This document shows, piece by piece, positions 51,626 to 60,183 of a DNA stretch of 64,000 bases. The translations under genes were made by a program, and so were the position numbers. The notes beneath the pieces are model-generated. The model made no database searches. It was not told where the DNA came from and worked only from the letters and a program-made list of their open reading frames with translations. Where the stretch lies: the NCBI GenBank assembly GCA_942493145.1, contig OW818679.1, forward strand, positions 806,001 through 870,000. The letters run 5' to 3'. Positions within the stretch are counted from its first letter, which is position 1; every line of letters begins with the position of its first letter. The stretch is from ENR-C20 sp942493145. GTDB taxonomy: Bacteria; Bacillota; Clostridia; Acetivibrionales; DTU013.

Positions 51626-52447
51626 ATGAAAGAAGTAAATATGGAATCCTTTTTACATGTTATACCTCTTCTTAAAGATATGGTGATAGAGGATATGGCT
51701 GTATGTGTAACCGATACAACAACATATTTGTGCTACAGACCTGGTGACAAAATAGATTTAAAAAATTATGAGGGTAAAAAAGTATCAGTTGATGATCCAC
51801 TATATTTGGCAATGAGAGATGGCAAAGCATCCTGTGTAATCGTTCCAAAAGATTTGTACGGATTCCCGTTTAAAGGGATTTCGTATCCAATCAGGGATTC
51901 TGGTGGAAATGTTATTGGTGCCGTAGGTATTGCTAAAAGTCTCGATAAACAGAGTAAAGTAGAAGAAATCGCGGAAAATATGTTTAGCTCTTTGCAACAG
52001 ACAAATGCAAGTGTTGAAGAGATTGCGGTCAAATCACAAAAAATTTCGTTATCGATGAATAATATTGTTAAATCTTCCAAATCTACCGGACAAAAAATCG
52101 AAGAAACTGGTACAATATTAAGCTTAATAAAGAATATCTCTTCACAGTCAAATCTATTAGCTCTGAATGCTGCTATTGAAGCAGCAAGAGCAGGTGACGC
52201 CGGGAGAGGCTTTTCAATTGTTGCAGATGAAATGCGAAAGCTCTCACAGATGAGTAGTGATTCAGCAAATAAAGTTTCCAAGTTACTTATTGAAATGAGA
52301 GAATCCATTGATGAAGTTATTAAGGAAATCACTGGTACCAGTATGATTGCAGAAACACAAGCTGTAGCCACTACACAAATAACTACTGCACTTTCAGAGA
52401 TCACTTTAAACTCTCATGAAATGCTTGAAATGGCGAAAATCGTATAA
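51626..52447 (+). CDS. Soluble short methyl-accepting chemotaxis protein
   Basis: This 273-residue receptor has no TM helix. The first 110 residues form an unrecognised, PAS/GAF-like input domain (AVCVTDTTTYLCYRPGDKID, KGISYPIRDSGGNVIGAVGI). The rest is a short signalling hairpin with the conserved tip SNLLALNAAIEAARAGDAGR and GFSIVADEMRKLSQMSSDSA. AAGGAG precedes the ATG. It lies 73 bases behind the UroD-family gene and ends in a strong terminator, so it may report the substrate of this operon to the chemotaxis system. Confidence 0.92.
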   Translation: MKEVNMESFLHVIPLLKDMVIEDMAVCVTDTTTYLCYRPGDKIDLKNYEGKKVSVDDPLYLAMRDGKASCVIVPKDLYGFPFKGISYPIRDSGGNVIGAVGIAKSLDKQSKVEEIAENMFSSLQQTNASVEEIAVKSQKISLSMNNIVKSSKSTGQKIEETGTILSLIKNISSQSNLLALNAAIEAARAGDAGRGFSIVADEMRKLSQMSSDSANKVSKLLIEMRESIDEVIKEITGTSMIAETQAVATTQITTALSEITLNSHEMLEMAKIV

Positions 52448-52516
52448 GCATTATCACTTTGTTAAAAGCTTAAACCCAGGTCAGGGAGTCTGTGGTTCCA
52501 ATTAGGAAGGGATTTA

Positions 52517-52550
52517 CAAAACCTCGTATCACCAAGGATACGGGGTTTTG
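52517..52550 (+). terminator. Terminator after the soluble chemoreceptor gene
   Basis: CAAAACCTCGTATC pairs with GATACGGGGTTTTG around ACCAAG, a 14-bp stem with one T-G pair, followed by TATTT. It closes the probable 46.2-52.4 kb unit. Confidence 0.85.
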
Positions 52551-52708
52551 TATTTAGAAAATTTTTGAAAGCCCGCATTTTCTTCTTGATCAAAAATCTA
52601 CAAATCTCGATTTGAATTCCTATATAAATATATATTACTTCATTCTTATGATATAATTATAATTCAGAATATGCCAAAATTATTCCATAATCAGCAGGAG
52701 GTAATTTA

Positions 52709-55700
52709 ATGAAGCTCCTACCGCTGCCAGGAAGAAAAGTTACAGTCTATATTCCCATACTGTCTTTTTGTATAATAATCTGCCTTTTAATATATTTCTT
52801 TGCCTCCATGGCTTTATCCGCAATTGTTGCAAGTTCTGCAGAAGGCATGGCTGTTCAGGGAGCAAAGCTGGTTCAGTCGGAACTCCAAAAGCGTATGGAT
52901 CTTGTAAAAATAATGGCCAATCACAACATGACAGAAAAACAGAACCTTTCCGACAGGGAAAGGCTGTCTATGATAGTATCCGGCTTTGATACAAGTTCTT
53001 TTGACGACTTAGGCATTAGCGATCTGAAAGGCTATACAATTACGCAAAGCGGAATATCTTTTTATTCAGGTGACAGAAGTTATTATATCGATGCGATTTC
53101 CGGAAAAGATTCAATATCATATCCTGTAACAAGCCGTGTGAACGGACAGCTCGTTATTATTTTTGCAGTCCCCATTGATCAAAACGGAAAGGTTACAGGA
53201 GCTTTTTCTGCAACTTATCCGGTTGAAGATCTTTGCTCCATAACCGATGGAATAAATATTACTAAAGACGGCTTTGCATATATAGTAGATAGTGCCGGCC
53301 GCATAGTCGCACATAAAAACAGAGCTCTTATTGCAGATGAAGAAGCTTACCAACAATCTCAGGCTGATCCTGGAAACAAATCATTAAATGATGCAAATGC
53401 TGCAATGAGGTCAGGAAAAACCGGGGCAATTCAATATACATACAATGGTGCAACCAAGTATATGGGATATGCTCCAATCGAAGGCACAACCTGGTTCATC
53501 GGAGTAACAGCGCCTAAGGCGCAGGTATTTGCCGGAATAAACCGCATACTTGTATTCATATTAATCTGCGTCATACTTTTTTCACTTGTGATAGTACTGC
53601 TGAATACCTATTCCAGAAAGCTGGGAAAAAAGCTACGGGTTCAGGAAAGATTTTCACAAACAGCCATTGATACAGGAGGAATTATAACTCTCCAGATCGA
53701 TAATGAAGGTAATGTTCTTGGATTCAACAAATACCTCGAAATGAAAACAGGAATCTCAAAAACCGATTTGCAAAGGAATATTTCACTACCGGACCTGGTT
53801 TCCGATGAAGATAAGGATCGTGCCAATGTGATGCTGCAGGAAATCCTAGGTGGAACCGGGCAGGGTAACATTGAGCTGGCTTTCAAGGGGCACGACAAAC
53901 AGAGTATATTTATCATATGGAATATAGCTGCAGTAGATATTGATTCAAAGGTTAGCAGCATAGAACTGATGGGTTTGGATATCACGGAAATTATGAAAGC
54001 CAAAATCGAGCTACAACTTAAAAACGACGAGCTATCAACTTTATATGAGCAGTTATCATCCTTGTATGAAGAGCTTTCGGCTTCCGAAGAGGAATTGAAG
54101 ACTCAATACCTGAAGGTGTTGGAAAACGAGGAATCCTTAAGAAAAAGTGAAGACAGGTACAGCCTGGTAACTAATGCTTCAAATATTGGTATTTGGGAGC
54201 GTGATTTAATCAGCGGTCAACAATATTTCTCGCCTCGATGGTATGAAATACATGGCTTTGATGGCAGCGAACCTGAAATTGAAATAAATAACTGGGCCAG
54301 CCAAACACATCCTGACGATCTCGATGAATGGGTAAAAAAAGTCAATGAACACCTGTCTAACAGAAGTGCTTATTTTGAGCATGACTACAGGATAAGGCGT
54401 AAAAATGGGAGTGTTAGCTGGGTCCATTCAGTCGGAAAAGGAGTCTGGAACGAAGAAGGTACTCCGATAAAAATAGCTGGAGCCATATCCGAAATAACCA
54501 TAAAAAAGGAATATGAAGAAAAAATTAAGAAATTCGCTTACTATGATGTCCTGACAGACTTGCCGAACCGCGCCATGTTCATCGAGAAATTCAATGAATT
54601 ATCATTAAAAAACAATGAAATAATTGCGCTGATTTTTATGGATGTAGACAATTTCAAGCTGATCAATGATTCCTATGGGCACAATGTAGGTGATTGCATC
54701 CTTGTTGAGACAGGAAAGAGGATAGCAGCCGTCAAAAAGGAAAATACCATGCTTTTCCGCATTGGAGGAGATGAGTTTGCAATACTTGCATGGGGTGATA
54801 TGACCGATGAGGATATCGAAGCTTACATAAAGGATTTTGTTATTGAAATAGATAAAAACTATAGTATTCAGGAATACATTTTCAATATCACTGTAAGTAT
54901 TGGATTGGCTATATATCCAAGGGATGCACAAAGTTTCATGGATTTGCTGAAAAATTCCGATACGGCAATGTATAAAGCGAAAGAGAGTGGTAAAAACCGC
55001 TATGTATTCTTTAATAATGAAATGAAAGATGAAATAATGAAAAAAATGCAAATCAGCAGCCAGTTGCATAATGCTCTTGTAAATAATGAATTTGATCTTT
55101 TTTATCAACCGATATACAGGGCCAGTGATGCCAAAATAGAAGGATTTGAAGCTTTACTAAGATGGAACAGCCCTGTAATTGGCGAGGTACCTCCAATGGA
55201 ATTCATAGGCATAGCCGAAGAGAACAGGATTATTATTCCTTTGGGAGAATGGGTTTTAAGAAAAGCCTGCAGTTTTCTCAAAGAAATTAACACCGCGGGA
55301 AATGGAAGCTTCTTCATGGCAGTCAACATATCAGTGCTCCAAATAATCAGAAGTGACTTCAGTGACCTGGTAATAAAAATACTTAAGGAGTACGAACTGC
55401 CCCCCGAATTGCTTGAACTGGAGATAACTGAATCAGTTTTTATAGAATCGTTTGATAATATTGTTAAAAATATTATGGCTCTAAGAAAATCAGGCGTTAA
55501 AATAGCCCTTGATGATTTTGGCAAAGGCTATTCATCCTTAAGCTATTTAAAGCGTTTGCCTATTACAACGCTAAAGATAGACAAATCATTTATCGACAAT
55601 ATCACAACATCAGATGAAAAAAACATACTTGCAGACACTATCATCATGATAGGTAAAACAATGGGATTGACTGTTGTAGCAGAAGGAGTGGAAACTCTTG

Positions 55701-55804
55701 AACAGTATGATTATTTAATCAGATACCATTGCGACAGGATCCAGGGCTACTATTTCAGCAAACCTCTTCCCGAATCATCAATTTGGGAGCTCGTGGGTAA
55801 GTAA
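52709..55804 (+). CDS. dCache-PAS-PAS-GGDEF-EAL cyclic-di-GMP protein
   Basis: This 1031-residue membrane signalling protein has TM1 at about 12-36, an extracellular dCache sensor to about 275 (FAYIVDSAGRIVAHKNRA), TM2 at about 280-302 and a PAS domain at about 315-430. A Glu-rich coiled coil (ELSTLYEQLSSLYEELSASE) leads to a second PAS (about 480-605), GGDEF (about 610-770, RIGGDEFAIL intact) and EAL (about 785-1025, FEALLRW, FGKGYSSLSYLKRLP, AEGVETLEQYD). Both catalytic motifs look complete, so it may make or break c-di-GMP. AGGAGG precedes the ATG. It is followed by an SLH surface protein. Confidence 0.96.
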   Translation: MKLLPLPGRKVTVYIPILSFCIIICLLIYFFASMALSAIVASSAEGMAVQGAKLVQSELQKRMDLVKIMANHNMTEKQNLSDRERLSMIVSGFDTSSFDDLGISDLKGYTITQSGISFYSGDRSYYIDAISGKDSISYPVTSRVNGQLVIIFAVPIDQNGKVTGAFSATYPVEDLCSITDGINITKDGFAYIVDSAGRIVAHKNRALIADEEAYQQSQADPGNKSLNDANAAMRSGKTGAIQYTYNGATKYMGYAPIEGTTWFIGVTAPKAQVFAGINRILVFILICVILFSLVIVLLNTYSRKLGKKLRVQERFSQTAIDTGGIITLQIDNEGNVLGFNKYLEMKTGISKTDLQRNISLPDLVSDEDKDRANVMLQEILGGTGQGNIELAFKGHDKQSIFIIWNIAAVDIDSKVSSIELMGLDITEIMKAKIELQLKNDELSTLYEQLSSLYEELSASEEELKTQYLKVLENEESLRKSEDRYSLVTNASNIGIWERDLISGQQYFSPRWYEIHGFDGSEPEIEINNWASQTHPDDLDEWVKKVNEHLSNRSAYFEHDYRIRRKNGSVSWVHSVGKGVWNEEGTPIKIAGAISEITIKKEYEEKIKKFAYYDVLTDLPNRAMFIEKFNELSLKNNEIIALIFMDVDNFKLINDSYGHNVGDCILVETGKRIAAVKKENTMLFRIGGDEFAILAWGDMTDEDIEAYIKDFVIEIDKNYSIQEYIFNITVSIGLAIYPRDAQSFMDLLKNSDTAMYKAKESGKNRYVFFNNEMKDEIMKKMQISSQLHNALVNNEFDLFYQPIYRASDAKIEGFEALLRWNSPVIGEVPPMEFIGIAEENRIIIPLGEWVLRKACSFLKEINTAGNGSFFMAVNISVLQIIRSDFSDLVIKILKEYELPPELLELEITESVFIESFDNIVKNIMALRKSGVKIALDDFGKGYSSLSYLKRLPITTLKIDKSFIDNITTSDEKNILADTIIMIGKTMGLTVVAEGVETLEQYDYLIRYHCDRIQGYYFSKPLPESSIWELVGK

Positions 55805-55906
55805 AGAAATTATTTATTTTAGTTGAAGGAATTCTATTTTCATTATAGAATTAGTTTACATGTAGATAATTGCTTTATTTATTAAAAAAGAGGAGTGAAG
55901 ATTAAC

Positions 55907-58405
55907 ATGAAACACAAAAAGGTTCTTGCTATGTTACTTTCCATTGTAATGACAATGAGTTTGCTAGGCTTTAGTGCCATTGCGGCTGATGAAGCAGCTG
56001 CACCGGCAGCAGCGCCGGCAGGAGATGCAGCACCCGCTGGAGCAGGCGGCGGAGCACCTGGTGGACCAGGCGGACCAGGCGGACCAGGCGGACCAGGCGG
56101 ACCAGGCGGGCCACCAATGATGGGGCCGACAGGGGTTACAAAAAGCGCGGAATTAATAGACTTCAGCACCATTACTCACCAGGAAGCCGTAAGTATGATG
56201 GTAAAGCTTGGACTCATCAATGGGATCAAGCAGGCTGACGGTAAATATGCTTATGCACCACAGCAGAGCATCGATCGTGCAGCAATGGCGAAGATCGTCG
56301 CTCTCGCAGTAACACTAATAAAGGCGGAAAATATGGCTGAGAAGCCTGTTGCAACCTTTAAGGACAGCGATGGAAACTGGTCTGAGAAATATATAGAATA
56401 CTGTACAGATAAAAATATAATAAGCGGAAGGGGCAATGGAATCTTTGATCCCTCTGGGACGGTCACCGGCCTTGAAACTGCAAAAATGCTGCTGGTCGCA
56501 ATGGGCGACACGACTCTGGCCGGCGCCGACTGGGCTGAGCTTACTGCTGCAGCTGCAACCAAAGCCGGACTTTATGAAGGTATAACAGCCGATATGTCAA
56601 AGGCTATCAGCCGCGACGATGCAGCTCAAATGATCTTCAACGCACTTAAGGCAAGTGCCGGGATAGCCACATTGCCAGGTCTTGTAGTCATAAAGACAAG
56701 TGCTGAGGCAACCGAATATACAGTTGCCGCAAACAAGCTGTACGCTGCACCCGAAGGTAAAGGACTCAGCATGACGGTCAATGGAGTTGAAACAAAGATG
56801 GCTGCAGGAAAGTACACCGGTGCAGTTGTCCTTGCCGTTACCAACACTTTTGAAGTCAGCAACATGGGCAACAGCTACAACCTTAGAATGGGCGCACTTA
56901 TCAATGACGGCGCTTATGACAAATCAAGCTCTGTTGTGTCAACAATCCTGGCAGGAACCATCACAGACTCAGCTGCCACTGACTTGAAAATCAATTCACA
57001 AAATGACAACTTCAATCCCATAGTTGTAGCTGGCAATTCAAAATATTCCATATTAAATGCCGACATAACAATGAACGGTCATGGTTTAAATGACTTTGCC
57101 GGTCAAGCTGCCGGTATAATGACTACCGGAACCGCCGATGTAACCGTTGAAAATGCGAATATAAACTCTACCGGCGCAATCCGTACCGGAATATGGGCCG
57201 GAGGCAACTCCAAACTACTGGTAAAGAACTCAACAATAATTGGTAAGGATGGCACCGACCTCAATTTCAAGCCTGGTATGATGAAGGAGGTACCCTGGGT
57301 ACTGGGCCTTATCGGAAACCTGCGCACAACCAATGTACTTGGATCTGGTCAGGCAACATACCTAAACTGCTATGTCGAGGCTGAGAATTGGGGCGTGCTT
57401 TCAACCGACAGCACAGCTGATGGTTCAAAACTGACAGCGATCGGCACAGATGTTGTAATCTCAGGAAAGAGCGGCTATGGCTCATACGCAGATACAGTGA
57501 TCCGTAACTATTATTATGGCTGCAACTTTGATGTACCCGATTTTGGCCTGATTGTTGCTGCTGGCACGTGCGGCGCGGACTTTGGAAAGGCCAGTATAGC
57601 GAACATTGGCGAGACATATTACAATGAGCTTCCCGCTGATGAAAGGGATGCTGTAAATGTAATAAACTCCGACCGCTTCGGTGTCTTATGGCACAAGAAC
57701 CAGGGCGGAATAGTCAACATCAAAGAGGGTACGACATTCAATACCGGCAAAACGGTATTCCTCATCAAGAGTGACATTCCAAATCCAGCAGCTCCGATAC
57801 TCAATGTTGACGGCGCTGTGCTTAATTCGACAAGCGGTGTTATCCTCAACCTTATGGAGAGCGATGACCCGGGTATGAACATGAAGGGTGGAGGACCTGG
57901 TTCAGATACCATGTGGGCTCCCAACTATATAGTGCCTGAAGTTGTACCGGTCAAGGATGCCAACGTCACCACGGATGCAAATGCTAAAAATACTGTCAAA
58001 GCGACATTCAGCAATATGGAGGTCAAGGGAGACATATATAATTCCCGCTGGACAGCAGGCCAGAATTTGAATGTGATATTTGAAAATGCAGATGTGACCG
58101 GTGTTATTTCCTCGGGTACACAGAGGCACACCAATGTTGCTCCTGGTGGAATAATTACCAAGGAAACCTACTACGAACTCAGCAACATCACTGTAACTGC
58201 CAGCGCTACGGTCAGTAACGGCATGATAGTTTCTCTGGACAAGGATTCAACCTGGAAGGTGATCGGAGATTCATACCTGACCAGCCTGACAATAACAGAG
58301 GGCGCTTCCATCACCGGAACGAACCTCAAGATGACTGTTAACGGTGTTGAAACAGCTATCAAAGCTGGAACCTATACCGGATCCGTAGTTCTCACGGTTG
58401 ACTAA
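55907..58405 (+). CDS. Secreted SLH-domain surface protein with Gly-Gly-Pro repeat
   Basis: This roughly 832-residue protein has a signal peptide (LAMLLSIVMTMSLLGFSAIA), an Ala/Pro-rich stretch and a collagen-like GGP repeat (about residues 45-68). S-layer-homology repeats follow at about 80-260 (MMVKLGLINGIKQADGKYAY, CTDKNIISGRGNGIFDP). A long Asn/Thr/Gly-rich region (about 300-790) suggests a beta-helix, for example GIWAGGNSKLLVKNSTIIG. A module (TVNGVETKMAAGKYTGAVVL) near 285 recurs at the C-terminus. GAGGAG supports ATG 55907. It is likely a cell-surface adhesin or carbohydrate-layer protein, anchored via SLH. Confidence 0.88.
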   Translation: MKHKKVLAMLLSIVMTMSLLGFSAIAADEAAAPAAAPAGDAAPAGAGGGAPGGPGGPGGPGGPGGPGGPPMMGPTGVTKSAELIDFSTITHQEAVSMMVKLGLINGIKQADGKYAYAPQQSIDRAAMAKIVALAVTLIKAENMAEKPVATFKDSDGNWSEKYIEYCTDKNIISGRGNGIFDPSGTVTGLETAKMLLVAMGDTTLAGADWAELTAAAATKAGLYEGITADMSKAISRDDAAQMIFNALKASAGIATLPGLVVIKTSAEATEYTVAANKLYAAPEGKGLSMTVNGVETKMAAGKYTGAVVLAVTNTFEVSNMGNSYNLRMGALINDGAYDKSSSVVSTILAGTITDSAATDLKINSQNDNFNPIVVAGNSKYSILNADITMNGHGLNDFAGQAAGIMTTGTADVTVENANINSTGAIRTGIWAGGNSKLLVKNSTIIGKDGTDLNFKPGMMKEVPWVLGLIGNLRTTNVLGSGQATYLNCYVEAENWGVLSTDSTADGSKLTAIGTDVVISGKSGYGSYADTVIRNYYYGCNFDVPDFGLIVAAGTCGADFGKASIANIGETYYNELPADERDAVNVINSDRFGVLWHKNQGGIVNIKEGTTFNTGKTVFLIKSDIPNPAAPILNVDGAVLNSTSGVILNLMESDDPGMNMKGGGPGSDTMWAPNYIVPEVVPVKDANVTTDANAKNTVKATFSNMEVKGDIYNSRWTAGQNLNVIFENADVTGVISSGTQRHTNVAPGGIITKETYYELSNITVTASATVSNGMIVSLDKDSTWKVIGDSYLTSLTITEGASITGTNLKMTVNGVETAIKAGTYTGSVVLTVD
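56053..56112 (+). repeat. Nine-base repeats coding for Gly-Gly-Pro
   Basis: The unit GGCGGACCA is repeated about six times in frame, with slight change at both ends, inside the SLH protein gene. Identical codons in each unit point to recent slippage expansion, so copy number probably differs between strains. Confidence 0.88.
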
Positions 58406-58458
58406 GGTTCGGTTAACCAAGGTCAAGGTTGACTGAGGGATGCTTCTCGATTCTGACA

Positions 58459-58544
58459 AAATACAAGTTCGAAATACAAGTTCGAAATACAAGTTCGGGG
58501 ACGGTTCTCAAATCTGCCAAATGGCATATTTGAGAACCGTCCCC
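58459..58544. repeat. Direct repeats and perfect long hairpin (GGGGACGG type)
   Basis: Three copies of AAATACAAGTTCG lie just before GGGGACGGTTCTCAAAT (58497-58513). Its perfect 17-base complement is at 58528-58544, with an inner TGCCA/TGGCA stem between. The GGGGACGGTTCT core resembles dispersed palindromic elements common in clostridia and other bacteria, as recalled from general knowledge. It may also serve as terminator for the SLH gene, although no T-run follows closely. Confidence 0.65.
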
Positions 58545-58639
58545 ACTTTGCTATTTTCTTATTTGGTTACTTGTCAAGATATACCGGCTTATGTTATAAT
58601 CTCACTAAAGATGCAATTGAAATAAATATTTAGATAGTA

Positions 58640-58782
58640 AATCCGTACAATTATAAGCTTGTTTACGGATTGATATCGCGGGTAGCTTGAATATGTTATC
58701 GGAACAATCTTTCGTTATTTTAGTAATCAAGCCTAACTCTTTATAATTTTCCTTTTGGAATTATAGATAGTTAGGCTTTTTA
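58640..58782 (+). promoter_or_regulatory. Attenuator-like leader of the BKACE gene
   Basis: A first hairpin AATCCGTA/TACGGATT (58640-58671) is followed by GCTTGA (58685-58690), which can pair with TCAAGC (58727-58732). A strong terminator follows, AAGCCTAACT (58729-58738) with AGTTAGGCTT (58769-58778), an inner ATAATT/AATTAT stem and T5. The TCAAGC pairing and the terminator exclude each other. This is the layout of a riboswitch or protein-bound attenuator, but no known class was recognised. Confidence 0.6.
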
Positions 58783-58824
58783 TATTTTATAATAAAATAA
58801 AAAACCTGAAAGCGAGGAAATAAA

Positions 58825-59664
58825 ATGAGTAAACTGATAATAACCGCCGCATTGTTGGGCGCAGGTACTACAAGGGATCAATCACCTCATGTCCCGATCA
58901 CTCCCGACGAAATCGCTGCCGACGTCGTAGCGGTCGCCAAAGCAGGTGCAGCAATCGCCCATCTCCATGTCCGTGATGAAAATGGAAAGAACAGCATGGA
59001 CACCGCCTTATTCACAGATGTCGTAAACAAAACCCGCGCAGCCATCAAGGCAGCCGGCGTGGATATCGTCCTCAACCTGACCACCTCGGGCAGCGTTTGG
59101 CCTGAAGACACCAGAGTTGCGCATCTTCCAGTACTTATGCCAGAAATGTGCTCCTATGATCCGGGTACAATGAACTGGGCAAACAGCTATGTTTTCCTTA
59201 ATACCCCCAAATTCCTCGAGAGACTTGGAACAGTTTGTAATGAACTTCAGATAAAACCTGAACTTGAGATATTCGACGGCGGCATGCTCGGTAACGTTGC
59301 ATACTATCTGAAAAAAGGCTTCCTTAAGGCACCCCTGCACTACCAGTTCGTGCTTGGAGTTCCCGGCGGAATGCCCGGCAACATAGACAGCCTCTCTTAT
59401 CTTCTGCCCAAGATCCCTGAAGGTTCCACCTGGTCAATCACCGGCATAGGCAAGTCTCATGTTCCCTGTATGCTGGCAGGTTTGGCTGAAGGCTGTAACG
59501 GTCTCCGTGTCGGCCTCGAAGACAATGTAATGTTTGACAGGACCACACCGGCAACCAATGTCCAGCTTGTTGAACGCGCCATAGCACTTGGTAAGCTCGC
59601 TGGCCGTGAAATCGCTACAGCAGCTGAGGCAAGAGAGATCCTTGGCCTTATAAAGCATAAATAA
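58825..59664 (+). CDS. BKACE-family (DUF849) beta-keto acid cleavage enzyme
   Basis: This 279-residue TIM-barrel zinc enzyme belongs to the family that includes Kce, the 3-keto-5-aminohexanoate cleavage enzyme of lysine fermentation. Members condense a beta-keto acid with acetyl-CoA. The zinc-binding AHLHVRDENG (two His near 46-48) and GLRVGLEDN near 228-236 are present, along with LNLTTSGS and PELEIFDGGMLGN. GCGAGGAAAT precedes the ATG. No other lysine-fermentation genes are nearby, so the keto acid is unknown. Confidence 0.92.
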   Translation: MSKLIITAALLGAGTTRDQSPHVPITPDEIAADVVAVAKAGAAIAHLHVRDENGKNSMDTALFTDVVNKTRAAIKAAGVDIVLNLTTSGSVWPEDTRVAHLPVLMPEMCSYDPGTMNWANSYVFLNTPKFLERLGTVCNELQIKPELEIFDGGMLGNVAYYLKKGFLKAPLHYQFVLGVPGGMPGNIDSLSYLLPKIPEGSTWSITGIGKSHVPCMLAGLAEGCNGLRVGLEDNVMFDRTTPATNVQLVERAIALGKLAGREIATAAEAREILGLIKHK

Positions 59665-59726
59665 ACAAATTTTACATACATCCAATTTGGAATCATAAGA
59701 ATTGGAACATAAATGCAATCTATCAT

Positions 59727-59777
59727 ACCCGGCAACACCGGCGGACGAAAATCTGCAGGCGGTGCCGGGTGTTTTTT
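59727..59777 (+). terminator. Terminator of the BKACE gene
   Basis: ACCCGGCA and CACCG pair with CGGTGCCGGGT across a small bulge; the loop is about 17 bases and T6 follows at once. It is GC-rich and strong. Confidence 0.93.
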
Positions 59778-59883
59778 ATGCGATTTTCTTAAGACTCAAT
59801 GACCCGACTTTTTAGGAACACTTGGCGGTATAATTAAATATTATGTAAAAGACCATATTCTAATTATGAAGGAGTGTTTACGC

Positions 59884-60117
59884 ATGAAATATCAGGAAAC
59901 ATTTGTCGGCAGCAGGCATGAATTTGCAGAATTCATCAAAAAGGCCGTTCCAGATCTGTTTTCAGGAAAACTTACGGTTGAAGGAAAGACGGTAAGCCTT
60001 CCATCGGATGGAGATCTTGATTACAAGGTGAAGTACGATGATGATGAGCAGGGAGGTTCGATCTCTATTAAAGTAGGCTGGGAGAATCCGAATGTAGATA
60101 TCGAAATTGATGAGTGA
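59884..60117 (+). CDS. Amphi-Trp domain small protein
   Basis: This 77-residue acidic protein resembles the amphi-Trp domain family, with a GKLTVEGKTVSLPSDGDLDY region and an IKVGWENP Trp strand. The ATG at 59884 is preferred to 59866 because AAGGAG lies between. There is no TM helix. It may bind metal or act as a small adaptor; the family has no settled function. A perfect 9-bp hairpin (60132-60154) without a T-run follows the stop. Confidence 0.75.
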   Translation: MKYQETFVGSRHEFAEFIKKAVPDLFSGKLTVEGKTVSLPSDGDLDYKVKYDDDEQGGSISIKVGWENPNVDIEIDE

Positions 60118-60131
60118 ACATAGGAGCTATG

Positions 60132-60154
60132 AAGGGGGAAGTCAATTCCCCCTT
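60132..60154 (+). other. Stem-loop after the amphi-Trp gene
   Basis: AAGGGGGAA and TTCCCCCTT form a perfect 9-bp stem with loop GTCAA, followed by AAACAA instead of a T-run. It may mark the mRNA end or partial termination before the CotS gene. Confidence 0.55.
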
Positions 60155-60183
60155 AAACAATCCGTGTGAAAGAAGTGACATAT

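Noticed and set aside
52480..52560. tRNA-like sequence with GGTTCCAATTA
   Set aside because: No cloverleaf forms; the region contains only an intrinsic terminator.
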